Counted from the first letter of the stretch, positions 21,676 to 34,794 are shown. The stretch: 64,000 nucleotides of DNA from Phlebotomus papatasi (GCF_024763615.1 NC_077223.1:81406627-81470626); one strand, 5' to 3'. Notes: generated by a model from the sequence alone, not told the origin. Made by a program: numbers and translations.

Positions 21676-22315
21676 GATCTTGAAAAATTAGAAAATCTAT
21701 TTGAAGATCTAAAAAAGAGACTTTCTTACTTCTTAATACTTTCGCAAAGTGGCGGAAGTTACATCCTGTTCAAATTTCGAAGTGTTCAAGTATCAAAATG
21801 TGACGGTCTTCACATTGTTGTGAGAAAAAAAAAACAGAACAACGACGTTTACTGTTCTTGCCCCAGTATTTAATCACTGCATAATCACTGAGTAACTCTT
21901 TTGTCTGCTTTTTATTGTGATATTTGAAATTACTAAATTTGATACTAAATTTTCTCCACCTTGTTTGAAAATTTAGTACGAAAATTCGAAATTGAATTTG
22001 AATTCTTCGAAGTTCAACGACTTTTTGCGAAAATATAGTTCCATTTACCTTTTATCTAAGACACTATTGGAGAATCAAAATCTACTTCTGTTTGGGCTCA
22101 GTGGATCGATTGATAGGGGGTTTGTCTGACGATCTGTAGCCATTCGTAGCTATTCGTTTGGCCTCTAGATTTAATAACGGCCCGATGATCAGGAGGATAA
22201 ACAGCGTGATATCATTTCTCAGAAATCGATATCGGCAGAATTTGAACAGTAACGGGCGCCGTAAAAACTAGAAGCGTCGTAACAACCAAAAACTTAGAGA
22301 CACTAAAAAATTAAA
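21676..22315. other. No gene seen
   Basis: Mixed AT-rich sequence. A ttgaatttgaattc word near 21993 resembles the recurrent motif of the left part of the window. Confidence 0.4.
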
Positions 22316-22567
22316 CACTGAGAAAAAAGGGGGTGCGATTAACATTTTTTCCTCAGACATTTAACACTTTTTAGGTGTAAAAATATATCAACATTTTTTA
22401 ATGTTAATTTTACACCTTATTAAGGGTAAAATTAACATGAAAAAGGGTACCTTTAACACCTAATACACCTAAAAAGGGTAAAATTTACACCGATTTTGGA
22501 TCAATACTGCAGGGTAAAATTAACATTTCCGCAATGTTATTTTAACTTTTTCAGATTTCTCTCAGTG
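22316..22567 (+). mobile_element. MITE A, copy 3
   Basis: Near-complete copy from cactgagaaaaaaggggg to tttctctcagtg. Confidence 0.85.
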
Positions 22568-22855
22568 AAGTATTATAAAGTGAAGACGCTTTAAAAATAA
22601 TCACTTTTAAAATTAGAGCTCCTAGGCGCTAAACAATTAATAAGAAAAAATAGTGGCGTAAGAAATTAGGAATATTTAAAAATTAGGACATTTAAATTAG
22701 AACGCCCAAAAATAGGGATGCCGAAAATTGAGAACGTGAAATCTTAAAGCGTTAAAATATAAGGGCGCTCTAATATGAAATGTGGGCATTTCTCTGTTGT
22801 TCTCACAGCTAAAAATCTATTCTATTATCCATTAGGCGCAAAAGGCTAAGCTTAA

Positions 22856-22936
22856 GATTAACATTTAACATTTCCGGAACATTAAAATTAACATTTCCGG
22901 AATGTTATTTCAACTTTTTCCGATTTCTTTCAGTGA
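22856..22936 (+). repeat. MITE A right-end fragment with local duplication
   Basis: The word aacatttccgga occurs twice in succession, followed by atgttatttcaactttttcc and gatttctttcagtg. Only the right third of MITE A is present. It abuts the repeat word shared with 640-740. Confidence 0.65.
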
Positions 22937-24879
22937 AGGTAGAGGGCTTTCCTCTACCCTATTTATCTTAGCATCCTTTTTATCTTTACAAATTCTGTAG
23001 GAAAGCCGTATTAAGTTTACATCGTATCTAAATAACTTCACGTCACTGTAAATATGATTGAGATGGGATGTTGTAAAAATTCAAAAGAATCTAATAAAAT
23101 TGATTCTCATCCTGTGAGACCTACATCGAATCTTGTGAATGGCAAAAACTCTCTCCAATCCTCCTCATCATCATGTGCCGTAAATCAATAATCGACAATC
23201 ACGGTCGTGGCTATAAAATAAAAGAATCTAACACTTTTTTTTTCATTCCCTCAATCATCTCCATCCCAAGCAATATTAGCCATCTCGCACGAAATGCACG
23301 ATGTTGGGTTTCCATCCAAAACGCGTTGAGAGATCATCAAGGGAAATCAGATGGTACCTGATTTTTTTTCTTCATTTGATTTCATAAGGCTCTGACTGTG
23401 GCTTTCCCCTCATGCTCTCCTCCTAGGGGCATTTTGAATTTTTAATTATGAATTTTTAAGAGATCTTTGTTTTTCATCGTTTTACTTTTTCTTGCCATTA
23501 ATTTATGGCAGCGCGGTGTCGGTTAGTATGGGTCAGTCAGGCGCCACAATCAAAAATTCACCCGTGTTCTTTTCTCCTCTGGAGCCATCTCATCCAGGAG
23601 AACCACACACATTTCCCATTTTATTCCCGCAGTGGGATTGAAGATTTTTGGTGGATGATGGTGCTGATCGAGATTTCTTTTTGAGATCGTGAATGAGGAA
23701 GATTTTCAAGAAAAAAATACAAGAAAGGGCAAAAAAAAGCGAGAGACACTCCAATAAAAAGCTCTAACTATCCGATCATCAACTTGATCATGATGATCAT
23801 GTTCTTGGATCCAAGCATTGCATGTAGAGATCATTTCCATGGTCCATTGGAGTCATTTGACTCTCTTTCCATCACTTGATTTTTTTCTACTGTCCCACTA
23901 CAAGAACAACACTCCCAAATTGGTCTTTTTGTCTTGTCCACTTTGGATATTTAGTTAGATTTAATCATGATCGCGTTCCCCCATGAGACATTTAGCCCCT
24001 CACATCTCTAATAGGTGGTCAGGCGTCCCTTCCCGATTAGCCAATCTCTGGGAACACCAAACAGAAAAAAAACAATCTAACAAGAAGCTATAAATAATAT
24101 TAGAGAAACCCACAAAAAAGAAGGAAACAAACCAATTATCTCAAACAAACAGCAATTCAGTCAGCTTTATGATAGATCGATCAACGTATAAACGCCACCT
24201 TATCTCGCCCGATAGAAGTGGTGTTGGGGTGAAGTATACACCCAATTGAGAAAAAAAACACCAGTGGAATTCCAAAATGTCAGGAGGTTTTTTTTTTCAA
24301 AAGACAGACAAAGGTCCAGTGAAATGCGAACAATTCAGCCGAAATTTCTTGGGGAAGATATCATTGCATCGGATCTTTACAATCACAGTTGACGATCTTG
24401 CGGATGGATAAAAACCACTGTCAAGTGTCACCTGCCCAAAATATCAACTCTACCGGAGGATCAATTTGAATAACGTGACAAGCAACAGCATGTCGGATGC
24501 CCTTTTTCCATCACAACTTCCAGACGACTTTTTCTGGGGCTATGGTGCCCACAGGGAGGAGGATGCGCCAAAAAAAGTCCATAAAGGCATTGTCTATTTA
24601 GTTCATGGGTAACAAAATAAATTGTCATCCGGTGGTCCGCCCTCTTCTTGCATATTATACTCTTTTATGCTTGGACCAGTATCCTTGAGAAGTTTTTGCT
24701 TCACTTAGGAACTGTCGTAGAAAAAGTGCCGGATATTGAAAGCGATCACAAAAGTTTTTTTGCTTATTATTTAAACTTGTCCCTAATTGAACTTAGGGGT
24801 CGGTTCTTTAGATGGTAAGTTCATTTTATTTGTTTTCGTGAGGTCTAAACCAATTTAATCCAAAGAGATATTGAAACTT
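22937..24879. other. Low-repeat stretch, possible regulatory or intronic DNA
   Basis: Nearly 2 kb without recognisable transposon fragments and less AT-rich than the flanks. It is dotted with tgatcat/gatcatg words around 23770-23830. No ORF is convincing. Such islands between transposons often mark functional non-coding DNA, but I have no direct evidence. Confidence 0.35.
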
Positions 24880-25072
24880 GAGAGAAATCCGAAATCGGTG
24901 TAAATATTATGCTTTTTAGGTGTATTGAGGGTTAAAGTTACCCTTTTTCATGTTAATGTTACCCTTAAAAAGGTGTAAAATTAACATTAAAAAATGTTGA
25001 TATATTTTTACACCTAAAAAGTGTTATAGTTATGAGGAAAAAAAGTTAATCGCACCCTTTTTTTCTCAGTGA
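24880..25072 (-). mobile_element. MITE A, copy 4 (internal deletion)
   Basis: Reverse-orientation copy: gagagaaatccgaaatcggt at the left, then cacctaaaaagtg and gttaatcgcaccc, ending ctcagtg. About 60 bases shorter than copies 1-3, missing the segment around the ctgcagggta words. Confidence 0.8.
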
Positions 25073-25351
25073 AGGGATTTGGATTTTAAGGTTGAATTAT
25101 TATTTTCACGAATTTAAAATTTGCTTTGGCTTAAGCTAAAATTGTGCCACAGAATCTGCTGTTCTTAGACCATATTCACTATTTTTCAAAGATGATCTAA
25201 ACAATTTCCTTAATTTTAAGGCATCATATTATGTTTTCAAATCGTAAATTAAGAACAAAAAAAAAGACTTTAGTGTTCTACAGATGTTGAAAAAAAAATC
25301 AAAACGTAATTTTTAATATACCGCAGATGCTGATGATTTTGCAGTCTTACT

Positions 25352-25455
25352 TTTCGCAAGCTTTGCTTTAATTTTAGGAGTGAAGCATAGCCCAGTGATC
25401 ATAAGGGTACTTAAGGATTTTCTAAAGATCATCCTTGAGCGCTAGAATTAAACTG
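25352..25455. mobile_element. Small inverted-repeat element Q, copy 1
   Basis: Left ctttaattttaggagtgaag, right agcgctagaattaaac. The interior reads tgatcataagggtacttaag and aaagatcatccttgagcgc, matching the reverse complement of 52588-52695. Confidence 0.55.
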
Positions 25456-25713
25456 AAGAGAATGGGTTATTGTAGAATTTCCGGATACATGCATAAAACC
25501 AAATAGTTCTGTTTCCAAAAATGAAAAAAAATCTTTGATTTTTAATATAATTTTTATTAAGATTCCAATAATTAAATTTTAGTTTTTTTTAAATTAATAA
25601 TTAAAATAGAATCTTCAATTTTCAAAATATTGATCTTGCATGCTCCTAAAATTTAGAGCAGTAGTCTAAAATTTCAGGTTAATTAGAAAAATTTAACTTA
25701 ATTTTTAACTTTT

Positions 25714-26146
25714 ATAGGGTAAATGTGCCAAATTTCAGCATAGTTGCATGCAAGCGCCAAATTCTCAAATTTGAAATGTAATATTTTTAATACAAATTGA
25801 TTTTTTTCTGCTACTTTTTTGTAAGAAATGTTACTTGGAACCTTGTAGATATTCCATCGTCTTTATTTTCTCTAATTCCTTCTTAAAATATTTTAAAATC
25901 AGTAAAAACGGAGACATAGCATTGGTTGCTTATTCCGGCTATTTTCATTCTTATAGTTCCTTGCCATTCCGGAATTATTCAATGTCTTTTTTAGACCATC
26001 TTGTTCGTGGAAGCGACATTTTTTTTGTTATTTTTTGCTTTGTATAATCTGTAGAATATGCAAAAATTAAAAATTCATGGAAATTCGAGGAACAAAATAT
26101 GTGGCTGAAATTTCAAGCTGTCCTGAATTTGGCACACTTACCCTAA
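25714..26146. mobile_element. MITE I (tagggtaaatgtgcc ends)
   Basis: Left tagggtaaatgtgccaaatt then tcag; right ctgaatttggcacacttacc then cta. About 433 bases, and single in this window. The ORF at 25835-26047 lies inside and shows no transposase motif. Confidence 0.75.
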
Positions 26147-26182
26147 TTGCGAAAATTTATACCACCTTATACTGACTTGATC

Positions 26183-26893
26183 TTAAGGGGTTACATGGGT
26201 CTCTCAGGTCAAAAAACAGACCTTTTTCTGATAATAATTTATTGTGTCGAAAATATTTTAGGAATTCCAACTTTTGGGACATGAAGGAGTAACTTTAGAA
26301 TACAATTTAAAAAAAAAATTGAAAAATTTTGAAAATTCGACCGTTGGTAGCTGATTTTCGGAACCATTCCTCAAAAAACAGATCTTGCTGTTGGCAGGAT
26401 TTCTCCCAGTAGATTCATCTGAAATCAAAAAAAAACCAAATATACTCTGTTAGAGGATTAGTTTGACCCTTGGATGAACGAAGGATTTTTGAAAAAAACA
26501 AAATTTGGATTTTTGACAAAAGTTTTCGTAAAAAAGTATCAATTTTACCCTATTTTTCAACACATTTGTATTATAAAAATGGTTCTGATTAAAGAAAGTG
26601 CAAATCCTTCGTTCAAAGAGTAGTTAATACTTTTCAAAACAAGTATGCAAAATTTCAGAAAGATCGGTTCAGTAATCTTGACTACCGCATTGTAAAACGG
26701 TGTTTTGAGAAACACGCGTTTAAAGTTTTACATGCGCGCGCGGGCGGAATGCATAACTAAAACTGCTCTACCTCCTAAAGTTTTACTCCGATTGACTTGA
26801 AATTTTCAGAAAATATTTTTCAAATATTATACTATAAAATAAAAAATAAAAAAATGATTTTTTGACCTGAGAGACTCATGTAACCTCTTAATG
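26183..26893. mobile_element. TTAA-flanked element with ggttacatg ends
   Basis: Left TTAAGGGGTTACATGGGTCT then CTCAGGTCAAAAAA; right TTTTTTGACCTGAGAGACTC then ATGTAACCTCTTAA. About 710 bases. Both sides show TTAA, which fits a TTAA-targeting (piggyBac-like) element, though TA targeting cannot be excluded. It is non-coding, with a short GC block (gcgcgcgcgggcgg) near 26733. Confidence 0.7.
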
Positions 26894-27057
26894 TAGCCTT
26901 TTTAGATTTCCCAGGGCTTTATTTTTTATCATTAAGAATATCTTATGTCTTAACTCAATTTTTTTTTGATAAAAAAAGTATAATGGGATTATTAAGGGAT
27001 CTAATAGAATCTGAGAAACCAACAAAATTGATCTAGGATACCTAAATCTTACTGTGT

Positions 27058-27452
27058 TATCACACTTGCACATTAAAATTTTAATATGATTCACATTAAT
27101 TGTCGCTGGTGAGAGTCCAAATGTGTAATTTGTGTGTTTGAATCATTTTATATTCAAAATTTGATCTATTTGTTGATAAAAAGGTAGACTTGGCCCGCAA
27201 AATTTGATATAAATTGATTTATAGCATTAATGCGAAAAATTAATGCGATTTTCTCTTTAATTTTTTAATGTGAAAAATATTTATGCTTTAGGTAAATTTA
27301 AACTTATTTTTGCAGGCCAAGTCCACTTCTTTATCAATAAATAGAAAAACCCCAAACATTAAGTGGCTCAAAGACACAAATAACATATTTGGACGCTCAC
27401 AAGCGACAATTAATGTGAATCACATTAAAATTTTAATGTGCAAGTGTGATAA
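27058..27452. mobile_element. MITE L, copy 2
   Basis: Well-preserved ends: ttatcacacttgcacattaa at the left, ttaatgtgcaagtgtgataa at the right, with inner cacattaattgtcgc / gcgacaattaatgtg. About 395 bases. It matches 16719-17110. Confidence 0.85.
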
Positions 27453-30400
27453 CGCCGTTAAGTAATCTGTGTAAACCGTTTCCTGTCTCTTGTTTCTCTT
27501 GAGTATCTTCTGAGGTCCTTGACTAGAGCTATTCCTTAATTATTTAGTCCACAAATTTTATATGTAGCCTTAGCCAACTTGAGAATCTCAGCTGCCCTTA
27601 CTATCCCAACCCTTACCATTGCATTTCCTTTGACTTCAACCTCAACTTGTTATTCATTGTTGCTAAATGGGATGCTAAAAAAAACCAGAGCACCGAATCC
27701 AATTGAAAATCAATAGACATTTGTGAAACTCGTCAGGAGTTCTTGTGAACGACACTTGTCGGTCCCGAAGAGTTGGATGGAATATTTATTGGATGGGCGC
27801 CCCCATTTAGGATACCATCGAGCAAATATCCCATGCTAAATTGCATGGGAAGAATCAGCCCAAGAGCCAGGAGAATTACAATAAATTGAGATTGGGGAAG
27901 CATGTGCTTGTGTCTTCTACCTTCGATCTCACGAGATATAGAAAAAAAGAAGTCAAATACTTTTTATTTATATGTCTCCGGGGTTTTTTTTGGGCACTGG
28001 TCTGACTTTCTGACTTCTTTCTTGGTTTTCTGTCCTTTTTTTTTTTGGTTGAAGGTGCGCTTTCGGTGATCTTATGCTGGGTTATTACATGGGATCGGGA
28101 GATCCCTATCTGCGGGATGCAAAAGGATGTTTTGGGGAATTGAAAGTGGATTGAGGATTGGCAAGAGGGCGTAGAGGGTGTAAATCAGAGTTGTAAACAT
28201 AATTATAAAACATGAAAGATATTGTCTTTTATTTGGAGAGGGATTCAGCAAGAGCTAAAGAGACTCAGGGATTCATTGTGGCGCTAAAAAATGAAAGAGA
28301 GAAAAATCGACAGTTGCTACATGTGGCTGTGTTAACAAAAAGACAGCCCAATAATGGGTGTAACAATTGGTGGCGACACATGAAGAATAAAAAGTGTCAT
28401 AAATTCCATTTATTATATTTATCCAAAGAAACGAAGTGGAAGAATAAAAAGAGGCTGTGAAGGTAACAGGTTGAATGGCATTATACTTTTAACTTCGTTT
28501 TTTTTCTTACTCCACCTGTATCCTCATCTTCACCTCCGAAGGGGGGTCAAGAGAGAGCCCAACAGAGATCGGTGAGAACCGTCCAAGAGGAGGATGAGAG
28601 AAAGAAATCTGAAGAAGTGGGAAAAAGGTGTGAATGTCTCCGTCGAGTGCTTCTTGTTCCACTGTGATTATCGTAAATTTGTCTCAGATCCTCTATCTCT
28701 TCACATTATATTTCTTTTCATGCATAACAGTTGAGAAACTGTTTTTCCCATCTAATGCTCAAGAGGGTCCAAACTGACCCTGGAGGATCATGCTGTGATC
28801 ACACATGATCGCCATCAAATCGATATGGGGATATAAATCATGGGGATTTAAGTGTAAGAGGACGCTTTTTCCATCTTAAAAAAATAAAATAAAAAGAAAT
28901 AAAGAAACTTTTTGTTTACTACATCAAAACTATTCAAAACATAAATATTCTCGTTCCACCATATAGCATTTAATTAATGATACATCGAGCTCATGCCTTT
29001 TCCCTCACGACTTCTTCTCTGTTTGCAGTCCAAAAAGCACTATTTATTAATTTTTTATTGAGCTTCGCGAGAGGGCAACTGTCCCGAACCACCCTCTGAG
29101 TGGAAAACCCCTCATTGATTCGTACGCTGGATGAGTGGTGACTTGGTCGAAAATTATGAGCACAACACAGAGTTTGTTGCAATAGGAAAAGATCTACTAA
29201 AACAGACCTGTGCTCGTTAAAAGTCGTGTAATATCGGAAATTTTGTGTTGATAATTTTAATGGTAAATTACAGATAGTCATACTGATAACACTAATCCCG
29301 CTCGTTCACGGTGCCATGATAAATATTTTTGCGCCAAAAAGACATAACAGAAATAAAAACTCATATAGATAGAAATTGTCTTCTTGATATCTTTTTCGGA
29401 AGACGGATAGTTGTTCACTACACAACCTTTTTACTTGAATCTTGCAGAAATACAAAGAAATTAAATGCAAATATCACATCAAATAGAATATACTTAAATC
29501 GCGCGCAATTCAACTGTGAGAGAGAGATAGAGACACAAATAATTCACTTGACAAACGTCTAGCGGCGCTGCGGTTGCAAAAAATCTCTAAAATGCGACAA
29601 AATATTTTCTTCTTTATTTTATGCTTATTAGCAGGTCGTGTCCCTTCTTCTAATATGTACTTTTGCATTCCTTATTAACCAAAATAGTGTTGTACAAAAG
29701 GGTTTTTCTCAAATCTATCCTGAATTTTGGGACAGCTCAAAAGAATATGAGTCTTCCAACTCAAAATTTCATCCCAATGTTTTTGTGTAATGTCAACAAT
29801 TATTCACAATTAACCCAAATTACTGTATTCAACTAAATTATTAAAAAGATTTTCTTGTGAAAATGACTTAACTATAAGGAATTAAGCAATTTTAACATTA
29901 AAAAACCTCTCATTTTCTCTACGTGAATTTTCGCGGCATTTCGAAGAATGCCAACAGGCACCACCAAATTCACTTCGGTTTTTCTTTTAGCTCAGGCCTG
30001 TACTAAAATTAAGATTTTGTCTTAAAACTTTGAAAGAAATTATTCTGAGAAATAGGGTAACATGAGGTGATTGCTTTCCCTGAAAAAATATGTTTTAAAA
30101 TGTGAGGTTATGTCGAAAGTAATCTAAGAAAATGATCCTTTTACTAACAAATTCATTTTCTGAGTAATAGTTTTTGTATAAATATGTATAAACAGCAGTA
30201 AAAGTTTAGTACTGGCAGCAGTCTAAATTCATATAATTTTCATTAAACATTTCAGTTTTTAGGTTAGATTTCAGAACTTGATATACTGGATGTTTTATAA
30301 AACGAGAGAGGATGCTACATTTTTAAGAAAATACACTGAATCGTAAAGAAAACTTCTTATATTATTTAATTTTATAATGAAAATACCAAAATAGTACACT

Positions 30401-30693
30401 TTCTGCATATAAAACGCGTAGAATTTTATAGGTTAGGTACATAACCTTATTTTTTTAAATAAACTTTTAGGTAAATTATAATGTGGAACGCATCAAAAAA
30501 CATTTATGGTTTTAATGACTTTTTGCATCAAAACGAAAAGTTTCAATAAAGGAATATATGATTAACCTTAACCTCAAAATTTTTAATAAACACTTTGGCT
30601 AAATATTGTGTAAGAACTTTTGGTCATTTAACCTTCGGCACTGGGCTAGTGAATCCTTCTCGCTACTAATAACCTTTTGAATATTTAATATTT
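27453..30693. other. Low-repeat stretch, no convincing gene
   Basis: More than 3 kb with few recognisable repeats. Frames at 28212-28460, 28991-29281 and 29329-29562 are unrecognised and not supported by splice signals that I could join. A partial tagggtaacatgaggtgatt near 30054 resembles the end of the element at 39790. From 29600 on, the DNA is very AT-rich. Confidence 0.35.
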
Positions 30694-30961
30694 TTAACCC
30701 TGGGACGAGTGGGACACCGGTGTCCCGCTCGCCCTTAAAAATTAAACCGATTTTGATGATTTTTCTAAATTGAACGCATTTTTAAAGTTTGAAAATTCCG
30801 TTGCATAAAACAGTTGACTACTCGTTTTCACAGAATTTATGAAAGATGTTTGAAACATCGTTCTATTTCATTAAATTTGCAAGAACAGAAGCACACAAGA
30901 AGCAAAATAGGTGCCTTATAAAAACAAGACTGACAAGTCTTTTAAAGAACCTTTAAGCCTC
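30694..30961. mobile_element. Left part of an older piggyBac-like element
   Basis: Starts TTAACCCTGGGACGAGTGGG then ACACCGGTGTCCC. The TTAACCCT start is piggyBac-like, and acaccggtgt is a palindrome. Its right end is either lost or shared with the small element that follows. Confidence 0.6.
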
Positions 30962-31108
30962 TTAACGCTTTAAGGACGAATACGACACCGGTGTCCCAAA
31001 AATAGAAACTAATTTTTCGGACTATTTAGAGGACAAAACAACTTTCTAAGTAAAAAAAGTTTTTGTTTTGGGACACCGGTGTCCTACTACTCGTCCTTAA
31101 AGGGTTAA
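30962..31108. mobile_element. PiggyBac-like MITE, 147 bases
   Basis: Left TTAACGCTTTAAGGACGAAT then ACGACACCGGTGTCCCAAAA; right TTTTGGGACACCGGTGTCCT then ACTACTCGTCCTTAAAGGGT and TAA. The ends pair over about 40 bases, and TTAA is present on both sides, as expected for piggyBac-type insertion. It is not coding. It shares the terminal words of the older left end at 30694, so it is either nested in that element or is its deleted sibling. Confidence 0.8.
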
Positions 31109-31400
31109 GAGTGCGCCACTTTTACTTTAGTAGTCATAGAGACAGAACCAAGAGCGCTATAAGCAAACTATAAGAGTTTCGTTTCTATATCGCCTTACTT
31201 AGGCAATTGTGCAAGACAGCATACAGAAGAAAATGCTTCTTGAAAACTTCTTGAAAACTTCTATTTTAAACGTATAATGCGGCTCCTGTAATCTAAAACG
31301 TTTACATTATTGAAGTTCTTATCTGTATTTATTATATGCACTAGTTTACTAGATAAAAGTTCTCTTAGTTTTTCTTTACTTATTAAGTAAATTAAAAGCG

Positions 31401-31541
31401 AGGGGTGAATAAGTGACTCTCAGGTAGATCGGCAAATCGACAGATCGGCACTATTTTTTCTACAAAATCGACAGGTCAGCACGATCATTGCAAAAAATCG
31501 ACACTCGAATGAACCATGAGCGACACAATTATTTACCCCTT
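31401..31541. mobile_element. Small MITE with aggggtgaataa ends
   Basis: Left aggggtgaataagtgac, right cacaattatttacccct. The interior repeats aaatcgac three times (31425-31505), each followed by aggtcagca-type words. About 141 bases, single in this window. Confidence 0.65.
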
Positions 31542-32647
31542 GATTAAAAGTAAATTTTCATTTTTTTGAGACTATTATACGATTGAAGTCGTACTAGTAA
31601 TACTCTTAACTTGTATCCATAATTCTCGATCGAGTCTTCAGGTTTAAAAAAACTAACATATTCGATGGAGGCCGGAAAGTGAGAGAAGGGACGTTGAATG
31701 CCCCGAAGGAGGAAATAATGTTACTGGTTGTGTATTTTATGAAAAATATGAGACTATAATGATGACATATTCGACATAAATCACTAAGCTTTCATGCTAT
31801 CTCAAATTGCCCGTTTCAGTTTCAACTAATGGGGCGAAACATGGGTTGAAAGTGAGGAGTCCATAAAAATGCTAATGACTGCACACTTTACCCGTTTTTC
31901 CGTATCAACCACTAACTTGCATACAGGACAGCGAAATTTATTGATTTACTCAATTTATCTATAACTTTTAACCATTCATGCCAAATGAGAAGTCCTATAT
32001 TGCTATTAACCTTCCCAAGCGTCAGAGCTTCTTTAGATTCGGGAGAGCTAATTAGGAATTCATCCGGTTAGAGATACCCAAAATACCCAAAAGCTCATGC
32101 TAAGATCACAAAATTAAATGTGCCCCATTATGTTGATAATTAAGTGATTAGTCGCATTGGCTAAATTGGTGGGACTCTTGGCGAAGCTGAAAAAACTTAT
32201 GTGCACAAAATCCAGTCATCTCCTGGTGTCTGTTATACCTGTATTTGCATTTAATTAGTGTTGGTATAAAACGGCAAAGTGGTATTATCAGTTCCCTTTT
32301 CAGGCATATTGAGAAAAGGTCAATTACAATAAATCGAATCGCACATAAAACAAATCACACAAAGTGACCGATCGCCTTTGTCAAATACCCCGATGCCGAT
32401 GGTCGGTGGTCTCTCTTTTGGATGCTTCTCTTCCCATCCTACTCGACCAGATACGCAGATCACTTGGAAGGCCACACAGTGGATCGTGTTCGGCTGAGGT
32501 AGAGATGCGAAGGAGATTCGCGATCGAGGGATCAACGACTTGGAAATTTCGGAAATTGCACGTTTTTGATAACTTTTGCTAAAATCAATAAAACGATATG
32601 AAATCCTATAATTTTAAGTCTCACGTCGATTATTAATTATCTTGAAC
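31542..32647. other. No convincing gene
   Basis: The stretch 32100-32560 is less AT-rich and has overlapping frames on both strands (32320-32535 minus, 32364-32582 plus), neither recognisable. The rest is plain AT-rich sequence. Confidence 0.35.
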
Positions 32648-32885
32648 TACAGTAGACTCTCTCTCAATCGGGCATATAGGGCAACATGTCATCCAAATTA
32701 TCGAGAGATTTGGGCATCAAAATCATTGTAAATACCACAAAATGCGCTCAGATATAAAGAATCACGATAAAACAAGAGGAACTACAGCGAATTTGAACAA
32801 ATTTGCTTGTAAATAAAACGTGGAAATTGTCAACAAAATTTTGGGCCCGATTGAAAAAGAGTCGATTGAGCGAGAGTCTACTGTA
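32648..32885. mobile_element. Pogo-like non-autonomous element, copy 3
   Basis: TACAGTAGACTCTCTCTCAA at the left, TTGAGCGAGAGTCTACTGTA at the right, with tcgggc/gcccga blocks inside. About 238 bases; shorter than copies 1 and 2. Confidence 0.8.
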
Positions 32886-34566
32886 GATCATCAACGTCAA
32901 GACGGCGATGGACACTGATAAATTGTAATTCTGTGAATTTGTAACTGTCTTAAAAAACGAAGATTTAAGAACATCAATTGCAGCAGCGGCCTCTCTACAT
33001 TTCATTTTTCCATACGTTTTTGCATAGAAGCACTGAAGACTCTTGGCAAGTTTTTTCCTAAAGAGAATTGACTTATAAGTCTGATATATTTCGAAATCGT
33101 ACACTAAAAGCTATCTAAAAATACATATTTCATAATACTCGCCGAAATAATACAAGAACTACGAGCAAATTTGTTTAAGTCGCGGTGCAATAGCTGCAAA
33201 ATTTTTACAAGGAAAAGTGAAAAATATCTTCACTTTTTATTAGGGTTGATGGGCCCCTGAATTGCAGACATTGCAGATCTTTGATCCCCGCGGGAATTTG
33301 CTTTACAATTCACTTCAAGAAGTTGATTGTAAATGTTAAGACGGCGATGGACGCTAAACCATAAGTCCGATAATCCAAACATCTTATCATATATAATCAA
33401 AATGATGCATAATCTGTTTAAAAGCCTTACAAAACCGACTAAATGTAGCTAATTTTTGTCACAACCTGAATGGGATAAATTACAATTTTAAAGCATGTTA
33501 TCAGCTGCGATTGATATAACAATATGAGGCCTACTCAAACTGATAACTTTCACTTAATTCTTCTTTTTCAGCTTCCGAAAAAAAAAGTTGATCACTTTTT
33601 TTTGTAAGTCTGCTGTAGGTCGAATTTAAAGACCACCAACAAACATTCCCATTTTAATGCAAAATAATATCAGTTAAATTTGCATTCACATCAGAAATAT
33701 TGAGTTTTTTTCGCCAGAGCTATTAACCCCTTGACCATGGACATGGTTGATGGTATAAAGTTGGAAATTTTTATTCGGCATTAAAGCTAAATACCAGTAG
33801 ACCCGATCGTTTTGTATTACCATCATCATTGGTTTCACTGCCTTTTCGCTCATCGTTTTTACATATAAGATGTATTCACGTTTGAACCGTAAAGTGCTTC
33901 TTCGAGTGAGATAAGGTGCGTGAGAGAGCGGGAAAATAATAATAGTAATAAAAGTAGCAAAATAAGAAGGAAACAAAACGCACAAACGGAAAAAAAACTG
34001 TCCTTATCGCCCAGGGAATTTATACCCAAGTACTCAGACGATTGGGGAAGGGAAAAGGGGGTTAAGGGTAAATGAAACGATGGCTTTAATTGTTTATCAG
34101 TTGTTTTAAATAAAATTGAGGAGGGAATTGTGAAAAAGACCGCGGAGATCCGACAAAATTCCACTCGATACGTGTTTAACGATCATCCCATAGAGTGATC
34201 CTCCATGGCGCCATCCATGCCAAACGCATGCGGTGCACCTTCATGTGCGATCAAGAAGAAGTTGAGGACAAAAGCGAGGACGCGATGAAATGGATGCCGA
34301 TTGAAGGGGATTAGTACCCATGGTATTCATTGAATTGAAATGATCATTCGAATGGTTGAGATTTATTGAGTGATCTTTTTCCTGTGCTGAGGCTTTTGGG
34401 AAAAATCTCATGGTTCTTACCTACAGCACAACAGCAGCAACAAAGTGCGTGGCAGTTAACAAGGGATGGGTGATCAGTGATCCACCGAGTGCCATCCGAG
34501 AAGGTGGACTGAGAGAAGTAAGAACCCGGCTGACCAGTGATAGTCGGTTTGTATATTCAATTAAAG
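32886..34566. other. No gene seen; two aagacggcgatgg words
   Basis: The word aagacggcgatggac occurs at about 32899 and 33340, and a close form at 63298 inside a non-LTR 3' end. These may be fragments of that retrotransposon family. Overlapping minus-strand frames at 32748-34164 are not recognisable. Confidence 0.35.
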
Positions 34567-34789
34567 TAAAGTGCCGTCGAGTCGACCGGCTCCTCGACTC
34601 GACCGGTGAGTCAATATTTGCATGTTTGATGGTGAATTTTTATAAAATTGTCACTGATTCGCATTTATTTATGAAATAATTGACCTATTAATGTTAGATC
34701 ATACGCCAAATATTAGTGCAAATATAAATAAATTGAATAAATAACTCTACCGGTCGAATTGAGGAACCGGTCGACTTGATGGCACTTTA
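34567..34789. mobile_element. MITE with taaagtgcc ends
   Basis: Left taaagtgccgtcgagtcgac then cggctcctcgactcgaccgg; right ccggtcgaattgaggaaccg then gtcgacttgatggcacttta. The inverted repeats are about 45 bases and clearly GC-richer than the core. About 223 bases, single here. Confidence 0.8.
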
Positions 34790-34794
34790 GCTTA

